From the NCBI GenBank assembly GCA_938002965.1, contig CALKZY010000007.1, forward strand, positions 61,539 to 125,538: 64,000 nucleotides of DNA. The letters are read 5' to 3'. Each line of letters begins with the position of its first letter. Position 1 is the stretch's first letter. Shown piece after piece: positions 12,001 through 18,741 of this stretch. The position numbers and the translations under genes were made by a program. The notes below the pieces were generated by a model. That model saw only the letters and a list, made by a program, of their open reading frames with translations. It ran no database searches and was not told the origin of the DNA. This DNA is from an uncultured Acidimicrobiales bacterium (GTDB lineage: Bacteria > Actinomycetota > Acidimicrobiia > Acidimicrobiales > SZUA-35).

Positions 12001-12585
12001 GCCGGTACCTACGAGGTGGTACAGACCCAGCCCGATGGCTACATCGACGGCACGGTCGAACCCGACAACACCATCGAAATCTCCTTGGCCGGCGGCGAAG
12101 AATCGTTGGACAATGAGTTCTCCGAGGCGCAAACCGACGGAATCATCACCGGCGTGGTGTTCGAGGACGACACCAATGACCCGATCTCGGGTGTCACCGT
12201 TCAATTGGTCGACGCCAACGGTGTGGTCGTCGCCACCACAACGACGGACTCCAACGGCATCTACCGGTTCAGCAACCTCCCACCGGGCACCTACACCATC
12301 CGCCAGGTCCAACCCGACGGTTATGAGGCCGGAACCGTGCGGCCCACTAACGACGCCGTGGTCAGCCTCGGAAACGGTGAGACGGTGACACAAATCGACT
12401 TCTCCGAAACTACTCCGACCGCCGAGTCCGACGGAGTAATAGACGGAGTAATACCGGAGTCGTTGGCCTTCACCGGATCAAGCTCCCTGTCGCTGTTGGC
12501 GATAGGCGCCGGGTTGGTCACCGTCGGTGGGTTTGGCATGGCCGCCGGTCGTCGACGGCGACGTCTGAGCGGACTCGACGACTAA
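1..12585 (+). CDS. Giant repetitive surface protein (5' end outside window): DUF11/Ig-like N-terminal region, SdrD/Cna-B-like repeats, C-terminal LAFTG sorting signal, hydrophobic segment and RRRRR tail
   Basis: Frame is open to base 1 (D-T-G-T-T before the first Met). Repeated [IVL]GDxVWDDLxGDGIQDxGEPGIENVTVTLDPGTP...YTVTFTQP units. C-terminus SLAFTGSSSLSLLAIGAGLVTVGGFGMAAGRRRRRLSGLDD. Confidence 0.93.
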   Translation, partial: DTGTTMVFTINAQCSALDEAVCRNSTITWPGDGGVTTYDYASHPAIQSLTYDAGGDEWTLDLNDSVRAGISLQFTIRATVDNGGTPDGTITTFDPTLTADNTATINNSDTGEWNAVAELAIDKYGQFGPGNDLILDTPVRYYLNICDPSWVRDEPGHLWVENVTLVDTLPADVVYNDSSAGGVYDVGTNTVTWTLPGPIETEACDDTGVVDDWVEVTYPSSSFALTTSVQNDATVEGNPLGDAATLLTDSDSEAHSFVTPSSSGTASKYASTPFYGSTDITYAGAAAHYYTYLRAVSSSTAPYYFVMEDQMPCLTNDIDTGPSAQYQSLAQGSTCTDPAFQPDRAVELTLYTSNKMDGFDTAAASALTAVPVRYTTVSGATGSVDLPQSSWSSSYRSWLIGWDDFLAQSGISPTDPIASITFDSRDLDLRVSPGASSTVAVLGLYGTIAESTATYPIVTADRVWNTAYIDLFEDKTAVTPLDTISGTDEVLIEDPEPSLSMYKYDSGSSPNKYFYFGWDLNGSPLQDGEQVVFTDLLPAGYSYAGLRYVGYTLMDPNDPGDLYASSWYSYRSSPTSSFYQYNYTGIDSLDDVSPLNYIDVEILDDYNGTGRELVRVTYDEPPTGWEYGGIDPSGGSLAFFVTPGDLSVPGTNTAQIYPTDPITQVSFVCSGNPSLVSDPNDLDGDGETAADDFCQATRTIPGDTAALYLEAEKSVQGDGDAAMMGFPAIGQIDEDGGTGTFEISLENNGAASADNIVIYDVLPHVGDTAILESLSGAARGSEWEPTFLGVDALTVPSGVQIEYSESTTPCTNELATSGTNPYPTGCTNDWSTSLPAGGAGDVKALRISVVDDTGGLLALDPGEAINIRYDVSYPSGLLPGDVAWNSFAYAGNRVDDGSTFLPTEVPKVGLAVPQVDLSVDKRVYPSTLPVGDPATYTITITHDGAVTEAGAYTLPASTAYNVSLQDDFLAQGLTLVPGTAVIYNTETGLPGGASFDESTGVITIDEFGPNDEYELEYQAYSATAQSVTNTVELMSTAPDVDDIDSTPGNSVGTEDDQDPATATWAVADMTFTKQVETAPGSGVYIEADASDSLVGEYGPYEPINYRFVIENTGGLTISSVDLTDDLTGFECDQYIGSVWAGTTRTIDCTWPYGFALGTHTNTATVTGTSYGTEFTLTDTADVEVTQQFDLALIVEPGASQSDPILDTDTQVSFDVTVQNQGEADPTGAVTISSYIPAGLFLDTAATTAANSGNADFTLQGDGTIDIANLVSTTGNTFTVVLTTDDPATTGTTETFRDTTLTSVVYGAEISSDSAPATLSDRDSTPDTSDTDVIYLGEDSHNDISHFGTAYDQPSEDEDDHDREEIPVFSTFVDIGDYVWSDTDRDGIQDLSESGIEGVLVTLDPNTPGDPGDDLTTLTLADGSYLFEDQEAGTYTVTFTQPGGYSLSPTGAGSDPAVDSNGLTTTVTLAAGEQDLDIDLGLFPSAALGDLVWDDLDGDGIQDLGEPGIDGVTVTLDPNTPGDPSDDLTDVTSGGGLYSFTDLPVGDYTVTFTQPTGTELSPTTAGSDPAADSNGLVTSVTLAGGDNNDTIDLGVYTPVSIGDYVWADLNEDGIQDVSEAGVENVTVTLDPGTPGDPSDDLTDVTDADGLYSFTDLAPGTYTVTFTQPPSTAVSPAGAGSDPALDSNGLTTTVTLESGDNDDTIDLGLIPLAGVGDFVWDDLNANGIQDVGEPGIENVVVTLDPGTPLDPSDDLTDTTDVDGAYSFDDLPSGTYSLAFTQPAGTELSPTTAGSDPAVDSNGLTASVTLAAGEYDETIDLGLYTLASIGDYVWLDANLDGIQDTDEIGVENVTVTLDPGTPLDPSDDLTEATGADGLYSFTDLEPGDYTVTFSQPGGYLLSPADVGLDPAVDSNGLATTVTLESGENNDTIDLGLYQAATIGDLIWDDLNGDGVQDVGEPGIAGVTVTLDPGTPLDPSDDVTDDTDADGLYSFTDLEPGEYTVTFSQPTGTELSPTAAGSDPAVDSNGLTTTVTVASGENNDTIDLGVYTLASLGDFVWDDLDGDGVQDVGEPGIENVTVTLDPGTPGDPSDDVTDLTDADGLYGFTDLEPGDYTVTFSQPSGSTLSPELAGSDPAVDSDGLATTVTLESGENNDTIDLGVYKPITIGDLVWDDLDGDGVQDVGEPGIENVTVTLDPGTPLDPSDDVTDVTDADGLYSFTDLEPGDYTVTFTQPTGTELSPTAAGSDPAVDSNGLTTTVTLASGESDETIDLGVYTLASLGDFVWDDLNGDGVQDVGEPGIENVTVTLDPGTPLDPSDDVTDVTDADGLYGFTDLEPGEYTVTFTQPSGMDLSPTTVGLDPAVDSDGLATTVTLESGENNDTIDLGVYTPVTIGDLVWDDLNGDGVQDVGEPGIENVTVTLDPGTPGDPSDDLTDTTDVDGAYEFTGLAPGDYTVTFSQPAGTTLSPTEAAGDTAVDSNGLTTTVTLASGESDDTIDLGVYTSASVGDYVWADVNEDGIQDGSESGLEGVTVTLDPGTPLDPSDDLTDVTDASGFYQFTDLVPGDYTVTFTQPASTSLSPVGATTADLDSNGLTTTVNLESGEYDDTIDLGIIELVGLGDLVWDDLNGDGIQDVGEPGIENVTVTLDPGTPLDPSDDLTDTTDVDGLYEFADLDPGVYTVTFTPPIGMEVSPTTAGSDPAADSNGLSTTVTLSSGENDPTIDLGLYTPVTIGDYVWDDLNGDGIQNVGEPGIDGVTVTLDPGTPADPSDDLTDITAAGGAYSFTDLAPGTYTVTFTPPVGTVLSPTTAGSDPAADSNGLATTITLDSGQSDDTIDLGVYAPATVGDFVWDDLDGDGIQDIGETGVENVTVTLDPGTPGDPGDDITDVTDADGGYEFAGLAPGDYTVTFTQPAGSTLSPTAATTADADSNELATTVTLASGDVDDTIDLGVYTSAAITGQVWIDAPVAGAVDGEQALGESAVPLVDVTLDPGTPGDPSDDVTVQTDGSGAFTFSDLPPGDYTVTFTQPDGYAVTIEDPSVDSTVNNDGLVTTVTLESGTDIADIDLGLIELSSLAGTVYHDQDLSGDLGVETGIEGATLTLTGTDVTGASVTTTAETLADGTYLFDNVVPGVYTVTETQPTGWYDSETTVGSEGGTAATDEVSAVTLPAGTDATGYDFGEVQPSSIAGTVFVDANINGTDDGEVPIQGVTITLTGTDNLGQSVSDTATTGPDGNYIFSDLPPGDYTVTETQPTLWIDGLATSTGSEGGTFGSSEIADIALGSGVDATGYDFGELTPTSELTLTKTAAPDPSFAGDLMTFTLSWSNDGNIDVTGSTLTETVPAGSTFVSSADAWSCTDGDPSGTTCTLGVADMAPGDTGTATFTVRIDDPLPTGSQVSLPNTAVINGEAQDPNGAFPVGASASAEPVVQSTQIRGVVYHQTPDGDIVLGGGTVSLLDAAGDPVLDPATGEPWTVEVGADGTYLFDGLAPTDYTVVESTPSGYGDADGHAPSVTLSPAIGAPATQDFWHTTSSITGTVYVDEDLDGDLTSGEQPLAGVTVTLTGTDINGDPVEMSTTTNSDGVYIFDGLLAGTYVVTEAQPSLWANGSTDAGDSGGVTTGDDDVVDAIILAAGSDAVGYDFGEVGVPVGGTVFFDGSGNPIAGVDVTLSGTDVFGNPVELTATTGTDGTYQFDNIPPGDYTLTETQPGAYASGSVAATNEIPISVSGTPLLDNDFSEDGAVIAGRVSESVDGTGDPSTVDPGIAGVTVTLTGTDVDGNTVERTTTTDADGNYRFADLPAGTYTVTETQPDEYSNVATIAGSNGGTTSGNDDVITEIVIGPGENATGYDFNEAISAISGVVNIEGTDTPLAGVEVTLYDENGDVVATTVTDENGVYVFPDVLAGTYDVVQTQPDEYGSVSENTLRVEHGTTGTSDVDFVEKAGVIEGVVTVDGVCPPADAGTASLCVGGTISGVTITLTGTDVNGNRIEVTTVTDELGQYRFVDLPAGTYEVVQTQPDGYIDGTVEPDNTIEISLAGGEESLDNEFSEAQTDGIITGVVFEDDTNDPISGVTVQLVDANGVVVATTTTDSNGIYRFSNLPPGTYTIRQVQPDGYEAGTVRPTNDAVVSLGNGETVTQIDFSETTPTAESDGVIDGVIPESLAFTGSSSLSLLAIGAGLVTVGGFGMAAGRRRRRLSGLDD
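4120..8859 (+). repeat. Coding tandem array of 14 SdrD-B-like repeats, 339 bp (113 aa) per unit; two units are 336 bp
   Basis: Unit starts at 4120, 4459, 4798, 5137, 5476, 5815, 6154, 6493, 6832, 7171, 7510, 7846, 8185 and 8524; divergent repeats continue after 8860. Confidence 0.93.
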
Positions 12586-12615
12586 CCGACAACAGCGGAA
12601 AAGTTCATGACCAAC

Positions 12616-12660
12616 GCTCGGGGGCGCTCGATTCTGTCGGGTGCCTCCGAGCATCTTTTG
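12616..12660 (+). terminator. Putative terminator hairpin downstream of the giant surface protein gene
   Basis: gctcgggggc ... gcctccgagc arms (one mismatch) followed by atctttt. Confidence 0.5.
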
Positions 12661-12689
12661 GCGACGAGGCATCATCCGGTTGGCTCGCC

Positions 12690-12705
12690 TACCGACCGGT
12701 AGGTA
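12690..12705. promoter_or_regulatory. Near-palindromic TetR-type operator candidate TACCGACCGGTAGGTA
   Basis: Dyad-symmetric 16-mer ending 11 bp before the desaturase start codon. Confidence 0.5.
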
Positions 12706-12716
12706 GGCTGGTTGGT

Positions 12717-13649
12717 ATGGTTATGGATGCAGATGTAGCGCTCCTGGCAGAGCTCGAAGGTGAGGCGGCCCGCCTGCTTGACCGGCACTACAACTCGACC
12801 AAGATGTGGCACCCCCACACCATGGTTCCGTGGAGTCGGGGCGAGGACTTCGAGCCTGACTACGAATGGTCACCCGACGAAGCCAATATCCCGCCTGAGG
12901 TGCGTTCGGCGTTATACGTCAACCTGCTGACCGAGGACAACCTGCCGTACTACTTCCGGGACATCGAGCGGATGTTCGGCAAGGACGGCGCCTGGGGTGA
13001 ATGGGTACGTCGTTGGACCGCCGAAGAAGGCCGCCACGCTGTCGTCATCCGCGACTACCTCACGGTGACCCGAGCCATCGACCCGGTCGAACTTGAAGAG
13101 GGCCGCATGGTTCAGATGGGCGGCGGCAAAGTCCCTGAACCACCCACCGCCATCGACGGTTTGATTTACGTGACGCTGCAAGAACTGGCCACGCGGATCT
13201 CTCATCGCAACACCGGAGCCAAGCTCGAAGACAAGGCCGGTTACGACATCATGCGCCGGGTGGCCATTGACGAGAACCATCACTTCTTGTTCTACCGCGA
13301 CGCCGCCAGTGCCGCCATGGAAATCAACCCCAGTGCGGCGGTTGAAGCCATGGCCCGCCAGGTGATCGGCTTTGCCATGCCCGGCGAGGGAATCCCACAG
13401 TTCAACGAACACGCCAAGGCCATTGCCAACGCAGGTATCTACAACCTGGCTGTACACCACGAACAGATCTTGGAACCGATCGTGCTCAAGCACTGGGGCC
13501 TCGCCGACATCGAAGGTCTCACCCCTGAAGCGCAAGAAGCACAGGACAAGGTCATGCGCTACATAGAAAAGTCCAAGCGAGTGGCAGCCCGCCTCAAGGA
13601 CCGCATGGAAGCTCGCCAAGCGGCCGAGCAGGACTCCGCAGCGGCCTGA
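12717..13649 (+). CDS. Acyl-ACP desaturase (ferritin-like type 2 fatty acid desaturase)
   Basis: EEGRHA and DENHHFLFYRD di-iron motifs; overall similarity to actinobacterial DesA. Confidence 0.88.
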   Translation: MVMDADVALLAELEGEAARLLDRHYNSTKMWHPHTMVPWSRGEDFEPDYEWSPDEANIPPEVRSALYVNLLTEDNLPYYFRDIERMFGKDGAWGEWVRRWTAEEGRHAVVIRDYLTVTRAIDPVELEEGRMVQMGGGKVPEPPTAIDGLIYVTLQELATRISHRNTGAKLEDKAGYDIMRRVAIDENHHFLFYRDAASAAMEINPSAAVEAMARQVIGFAMPGEGIPQFNEHAKAIANAGIYNLAVHHEQILEPIVLKHWGLADIEGLTPEAQEAQDKVMRYIEKSKRVAARLKDRMEARQAAEQDSAAA

Positions 13650-13684
13650 GCGCCCAGTGTCTGTTCAGCGACTGTCGAACCGGT

Positions 13685-14266
13685 CTAGCTGAACTGCTCG
13701 GACAACGAATCCAGCCATGTCGCCAACTCGGCTGCCGATCGGTTGTCGACGTCGGTGATCGTGTGCCAGTTGATTCGGCACCGCTTGTGGCATAACACCC
13801 GAAGCGTCCGGTTCACTCGCAGCCGACCGCCGTCGCCCTGAGCGATGTTCACCCAGCGGGTCGAGCCCATTGAGGTAACCACGTCGATGCGGCGGATGTT
13901 CTTCAGTTGACCCTGAATGCGGCTTGCACCCGGTGGGAGGACGAATGCCACATTGTGCATCCACACTCGGTCGAACCAGCCCTTGAGCCTGGCCGGCTGA
14001 CCGCTGAACCACGTTGGGTGAACGAGAACCAGCCTGTGGGCCCACAGCAGCGCATCGATGTGCTCGGCCAGGTCGGGGCGGTCCGCTGGATCGCCAAGGT
14101 GATGACGTACTTCGAAGTCGGTCAACCGGGGATCAAAGTCCAGTTCGTCCAAGTCCAACACCCGAATCGGCTGTCCACTTGACGTCACCGACTTCACAAC
14201 CCTTTCGGCTGCAGCCCTGGTCAGACTGGCTGGCTTCGGGTGGCAGATCACCACCAGTGTGTTCAC
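13685..14266 (-). CDS. Flavodoxin-fold NAD(P)H dehydrogenase (quinone)-like protein
   Basis: VNTLVVICHPKPASLTRAAAERVV...LVLVHPTWFSGQPARLKGWFDRVW; GTG start overlaps the upstream gene by 4 bp. Confidence 0.8.
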   Translation of the reverse strand: MNTLVVICHPKPASLTRAAAERVVKSVTSSGQPIRVLDLDELDFDPRLTDFEVRHHLGDPADRPDLAEHIDALLWAHRLVLVHPTWFSGQPARLKGWFDRVWMHNVAFVLPPGASRIQGQLKNIRRIDVVTSMGSTRWVNIAQGDGGRLRVNRTLRVLCHKRCRINWHTITDVDNRSAAELATWLDSLSEQFS

Positions 14267-14907
14267 CTCGGCGCCTGGTCTGTATGCCGAGCCGGGGGAA
14301 ATGTCGACTTCAGTCGATCGGCCACATGGTCGAGGAAGGCGTGACGGTCGGAATCGTCGGCGCCGTCCAGACGGTATATGGGCAGCCAGGTGGTCTTGGT
14401 GCGGGCTCCACACATAGCTCGCACTGCCCGGGTGATGGTGCGCCGACCGCCGTCGCCCAGAAGCCGAACTTCAAGCCGCCCTGACCCGTAGCTGGTGATA
14501 CCAACGACGTGGTTGATGTTGGTCAACCGTGGCTGCAGCTTCAGTGCTGTGGTCGTGCTGTCGGTCGGCGCCAGTTCAAAGGCGAAGCCGGGAAGCATGG
14601 TTCGCTCCAGCCAGCCTTTCAAGATGGCAGGCAGACCGGACCACCACGTCGGGTAGATGAAGATCAGGGCCTCGGCTTCGCCAAGCATTGCCATGTGGGA
14701 GGCGACAACGTGATCAGGTCCGGCCTCCACCAGGTCCAGGTAGCCGACGTGCTCGTCGGGAGTCAGGCACGGTTGGTAGTCAATGTCGTACAGGTCAAGA
14801 ACGTCGACCCGATGTCCCAGTTCCGTCAGAGCCTGGATAGCGACCGAGCGAATGGCGTGATTGAACGAATCCGGGTTGGGGTGAGCGTGGACGATCAAAC
14901 AGTTCAT
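14263..14907 (-). CDS. Flavodoxin-fold NAD(P)H dehydrogenase (quinone)-like protein, paralogue of the adjacent gene
   Basis: MNCLIVHAHPNPDSFNHAIRSVA...LIFIYPTWWSGLPAILKGWLERT; internal Met of the longer ORF taken as start. Confidence 0.82.
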   Translation of the reverse strand: MNCLIVHAHPNPDSFNHAIRSVAIQALTELGHRVDVLDLYDIDYQPCLTPDEHVGYLDLVEAGPDHVVASHMAMLGEAEALIFIYPTWWSGLPAILKGWLERTMLPGFAFELAPTDSTTTALKLQPRLTNINHVVGITSYGSGRLEVRLLGDGGRRTITRAVRAMCGARTKTTWLPIYRLDGADDSDRHAFLDHVADRLKSTFPPARHTDQAPR

Positions 14908-14941
14908 TGGTTCGATGGGGGTTGGCCTATCTAGAAGTCGA

Positions 14942-17689
14942 TCAAGACGCAGTGCCGGCCAGGAAGCCAAAGGCCAACAGCGCCTCGGCGTGGCTTTGAT
15001 GAACCGTGAACTCGTTGTAGAAGGCCACTGTGCCCAAGTCGAACCACTGGTGCAGATAGGGAAGCTGATCGGGGAGGGGATCAGCCCCAGCCGGACCCAA
15101 CACCCACTCTTGGACCCAGCCGTCGTCGGGCCCGAGCTGGTGGGTCCCGTACATCGGTGTGCCCGGCCAGACCGGTAGATCACCGTGGTTGACGTCGATA
15201 ATCAGCGGATGACGAACCGGATTCTGGCCAATGCCGGTGGTGAAGACCTGGTTCAACGGATTGGCGCCAAGAGTGAACCCGGCCGACTCCACCACCGCCT
15301 CGCGATACTTGGCGTCGCCCGAAAGCAGGTAGGCCTTGATCAGCCCGGCGGCGTGAGGAGCGCCGCCGGCCCCAAGCCCCCAGATCAGGGGTACACCGGG
15401 ATCGTCCACCATCCAGCCAAACGGGCTCTGCGAGGTGGCGGCCAGCTGAGCGTCAGCCGAGGCCAGGAACTGAGTGGTGTATCGATCCCGTCGCTCCGGT
15501 TCGGTCACGCCGTCGTCGGACTTGAGGTACAGCCAAGCGGCGTCACAAGCAGCGTGAGCCTGGCACGACATCGACGACCCGGCGGCATCGATGTGTCCGG
15601 CCGATTGGATAAAGACATCGTGCCAGCCGGGGTCGCCGGTGGCGAACAACAGCCCGGCGGCGGCACCGTTTCGGTCCACCTCGAAGTCGACGATGGCACC
15701 GGGTTGCGCTTCCGCCCACTCCATGGCGGCCACTGCTGATGCCAGCAACTCATCGGCCCGCTTCGAGTCGTAGGCCTGAAGCACGGCACTGATCTCGGCT
15801 GCCACCCCGGCGTAGAGGTAGCTTGACTGAGCGTCGGGGGCGTACACGTAGGTTTCCAAGTCGTCCAGCCAAGACGACGACTGCCACGGCGGGTGTTCTG
15901 ATGCTTCAACTCCGCCTCGAACAGCACCGTCGGGCAGTTGAAGACGCCGATAGAAGTCGACTGTCCACAACGCCTCGTCCAGCAGATCCGGTACACCATC
16001 CCCGCTTTCGGGAATATTCGACTCCAGCTCGGCCAACTCAGGAAACTCGTGCAGCAGTAGGGCGGCGTTACGGGCATACCAGAGGTGGATGATGCGACGG
16101 TCCCAGTCGCCGGCGTCAAAGTGACCGCCCCAGGCGTCGGGATCGAACGTCGGTAGTGCTCCGGCCGCCAGCCGTTCAAAACCGTTGTGGCTGCCGTCGT
16201 TTACCTCCGGCAAGCTGAGCTGGTTGGTGAACACCGTGTGGCCGTCGTCGGGGTGATACGGACGTGGACGTTCGAAGGTGGTGTAGGGAGGGCCCAACTC
16301 CACCCCGCTGCGCTGATGATAGGTGGCTCTGCTAGTGAGGACTGTCAGATCGTGCCAAAGGCGCCGCTCTACGGGGAACGGCTCAGAGCATCCCAACGTA
16401 TCGATACAGACCCGATAGACGCCCTCGCTTGTCAGCTGACTGAAATCGGCCTGGGCGGTCACCGCCCCGGTGAGGTCACCCTGGTTGAGCTCATTGCGGG
16501 ACTTGTCGGCTTCTGGGCCCGCCGTAAGCGTTCCGACCTGAACCTCAGCCCCGGTCAGGGCATCGACGACGGTGAACGGTTGTCCGGCTAGAGCAGCGAT
16601 CTCGGCGTCGCCGACGCCGTCCAACCACGACGCCACCACCGCCGTCTTGGGACGATCCGACGGTGAGAAGCCACCCTGATTCACGTGGATGGACCGGCTT
16701 GTGGTGCTCAGCTGATTCGACTCGTCGCCGCGGCCCAGGTTGAGGTTGGCAGCAGCTACGCCTGAGTCAGGCGGCGCCACCACCGACACCTGGTCGCCAG
16801 GAGCGAGGGTTTGTGGAAGTTCCAGCACAACACTGTGGGCTCGCGGCATTACAGTCTCGCCGTCGGCCCCCTCGCCGCTGCCATAAGGGCGGGTGGTGAC
16901 GTCGACCGGAACGGTTTCGGTTGACCCGGCATTGGTGGTGATCGTCCACGTGCCGGATAGCGCTTCGACATCGAGTGTCTGACCGTCGAGGTAGTCGGGG
17001 CGGCGGATGACGTCTCGTCGCTCGGAAACGGCGAAGCCGTAGATTTGACCGTCCCGCTTCACCACGGTTACGCCGTCGAGGTTGCCGAAGTCATCGCCCG
17101 GAGCCGGGTTGTTCAAGTCGTAGAGTTCGTAGGCGCCCCGCACGATCCTGCCTTCGGTGAGCTGTATCACCACGTGACGAGGGCTGGCGGTTCTGACCCA
17201 CTCGGGCGCCACAGTGTCGCCGTCGAGTGAGGGCAATAGCCGCTGGTCGATGTCCACACCCACCGTTTCGGTCGATGTCGCCGAGCCGTCGGCCAGACGG
17301 AAGCGGATGAACGCCATTTGATAGCCGGTATTGACGGTTTCAACGGCTGCCGTCATCGACCCGGCACTGGTCGGTGTCCACTCCTGCTCGACGAAGTTGG
17401 GATCAACATCAATCTGGTAGGCCGTCGCCCCGTCGGGAGCGGTCAAGGCAAAGGCGGCGGTGTTGATGCCACCGGAGGATGAGACGGTCGCCTCGAATGT
17501 CGGTTGGGTCGGAACTCGAGCCGCCGGGGGAGACGCCAGGCGCGGGGCCTGGTAGGAGTTGCTCAGCCCTGCCATTTCGGCGAGCTTCTCTGGGACCTTG
17601 GTCAGCCTGTCAGGGCCGATGACCACAACAGCAGCAGCTGCCGTCAGGACCATCAGGACTCCGCCTATGGCTAGAAGTCTTCGAAACAT
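14942..17689 (-). CDS. Glycoside hydrolase family 9-like protein with N-terminal membrane anchor and Ig-like CelD_N-type domain
   Basis: GGHFDAGDWDRR catalytic-type motif, (alpha/alpha)6-type C-terminal half, YNEFTVHQSHAEALLAFGFLAG near the C-terminus. Confidence 0.82.
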   Translation of the reverse strand: MFRRLLAIGGVLMVLTAAAAVVVIGPDRLTKVPEKLAEMAGLSNSYQAPRLASPPAARVPTQPTFEATVSSSGGINTAAFALTAPDGATAYQIDVDPNFVEQEWTPTSAGSMTAAVETVNTGYQMAFIRFRLADGSATSTETVGVDIDQRLLPSLDGDTVAPEWVRTASPRHVVIQLTEGRIVRGAYELYDLNNPAPGDDFGNLDGVTVVKRDGQIYGFAVSERRDVIRRPDYLDGQTLDVEALSGTWTITTNAGSTETVPVDVTTRPYGSGEGADGETVMPRAHSVVLELPQTLAPGDQVSVVAPPDSGVAAANLNLGRGDESNQLSTTSRSIHVNQGGFSPSDRPKTAVVASWLDGVGDAEIAALAGQPFTVVDALTGAEVQVGTLTAGPEADKSRNELNQGDLTGAVTAQADFSQLTSEGVYRVCIDTLGCSEPFPVERRLWHDLTVLTSRATYHQRSGVELGPPYTTFERPRPYHPDDGHTVFTNQLSLPEVNDGSHNGFERLAAGALPTFDPDAWGGHFDAGDWDRRIIHLWYARNAALLLHEFPELAELESNIPESGDGVPDLLDEALWTVDFYRRLQLPDGAVRGGVEASEHPPWQSSSWLDDLETYVYAPDAQSSYLYAGVAAEISAVLQAYDSKRADELLASAVAAMEWAEAQPGAIVDFEVDRNGAAAGLLFATGDPGWHDVFIQSAGHIDAAGSSMSCQAHAACDAAWLYLKSDDGVTEPERRDRYTTQFLASADAQLAATSQSPFGWMVDDPGVPLIWGLGAGGAPHAAGLIKAYLLSGDAKYREAVVESAGFTLGANPLNQVFTTGIGQNPVRHPLIIDVNHGDLPVWPGTPMYGTHQLGPDDGWVQEWVLGPAGADPLPDQLPYLHQWFDLGTVAFYNEFTVHQSHAEALLAFGFLAGTAS

Positions 17690-18627
17690 CAGCGCAACTC
17701 GACTTCGTAAAGCACCGGCCAGCGTTTACCTGTTAACCAGAACCGGTCGGTGTCGGGGCTGTAGGCGATTCCGTTGAGGACCAGGTCGCTGTTGCCAACC
17801 AGATCGTCGGGCACCAGTGCGGCTGCGTCCACGGTGTGAACGACCTGACCGGTCTCGGGATCAATGGCCATCAGCTCAGCGGTTTGATACACGTTGGCCC
17901 ACACCAGGTCTGAATCGCCGGAGGCGACGCATTCCAGCTCGTTGAGGTTCTCCACCGGTGCCCCGCCACGGGTCACGTTGACCGACGCCATGGCTTCGAA
18001 GGTATCGGGATCACGGAACGTGAGCGTTGAACTTCCGTCGCTCATAACCAGATCGGACCCCAGCTGACACAATCCCCAACCCTCTCCGGCGTAGGACACC
18101 TCATCGATCGGTGTTAGCGATGCCACGTCATAGCGGAACGCGGTTTCGGCCTGCCAGGTGAGTTGCAAGGCCTCATCGCCTACCAGCGTCGCCCCTTCGG
18201 CGAACAGATCACCGTCGAGGTCGTGGGAGCGGACAATCTGACCGGTGACCGGATTCCAGACCCGGATAACCGATTCGCCCCGCTGTCCGCCGCTTTCCAA
18301 CAGGAGCCCTGAGTCCGGTCCGCTGTCGATGAACTCCAGGCCCTGGGTGTAGGTGCTGTCGTGCGAGTACTCGGCCACCACGACGATCTCAAGCTCTGAT
18401 GGCTGATTGGTGACTTCAGTGTCACTCGATTCAGTGTCACTCGAATCGCTCTGACCCGGCTCGCTCTGACCCGGTTCCACGCCGGTGGCTTGAGTCGCTC
18501 CGGTGTCGGCAACAGTCTCGTCGTCTCCGACGACACCGTTCACTGCAACCAAGGCAACGACGGCGATTGCTGCCACGGCAACTACCGCCAAAGGAAGATG
18601 CCACCAAGGTCTGCCGGGACCGCTCAT
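17689..18627 (-). CDS. Glutaminyl-peptide cyclotransferase (glutamine cyclotransferase), N-terminal TM anchor
   Basis: TQGLEF, LLESGGQRGES, LTWQAETAFRYD, LNELECV and WANVYQT blocks of the beta-propeller QC family; ATGA overlap with the GH9 gene. Confidence 0.87.
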   Translation of the reverse strand: MSGPGRPWWHLPLAVVAVAAIAVVALVAVNGVVGDDETVADTGATQATGVEPGQSEPGQSDSSDTESSDTEVTNQPSELEIVVVAEYSHDSTYTQGLEFIDSGPDSGLLLESGGQRGESVIRVWNPVTGQIVRSHDLDGDLFAEGATLVGDEALQLTWQAETAFRYDVASLTPIDEVSYAGEGWGLCQLGSDLVMSDGSSTLTFRDPDTFEAMASVNVTRGGAPVENLNELECVASGDSDLVWANVYQTAELMAIDPETGQVVHTVDAAALVPDDLVGNSDLVLNGIAYSPDTDRFWLTGKRWPVLYEVELR

Positions 18628-18741
18628 TGGGGCGAATCCTACTGGAGGGATGGCCTAAAGAGATCTCTCAACCCGCTCCCGGCAACGTGCAACTCGTACC
18701 CAACTAGTCCGGGCCACGCCACCGGTTCTAAGCTCGTGGTT

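Noticed and set aside
12912-13619. 235-aa minus-strand ORF opposite the desaturase
   Set aside because: The plus-strand desaturase has clear di-iron motifs; this is a shadow ORF.
18415-18476. Short direct repeats in the glutaminyl cyclase gene (EPGQS x2, SSDTE x2)
   Set aside because: Low-complexity linker after the TM anchor; ordinary slippage, not a separate element.
18490-18741. N-terminal extension of the M20 amidohydrolase ORF
   Set aside because: Overlaps the divergent glutaminyl cyclase gene; MEHSVALDS at 18742 is a better start.
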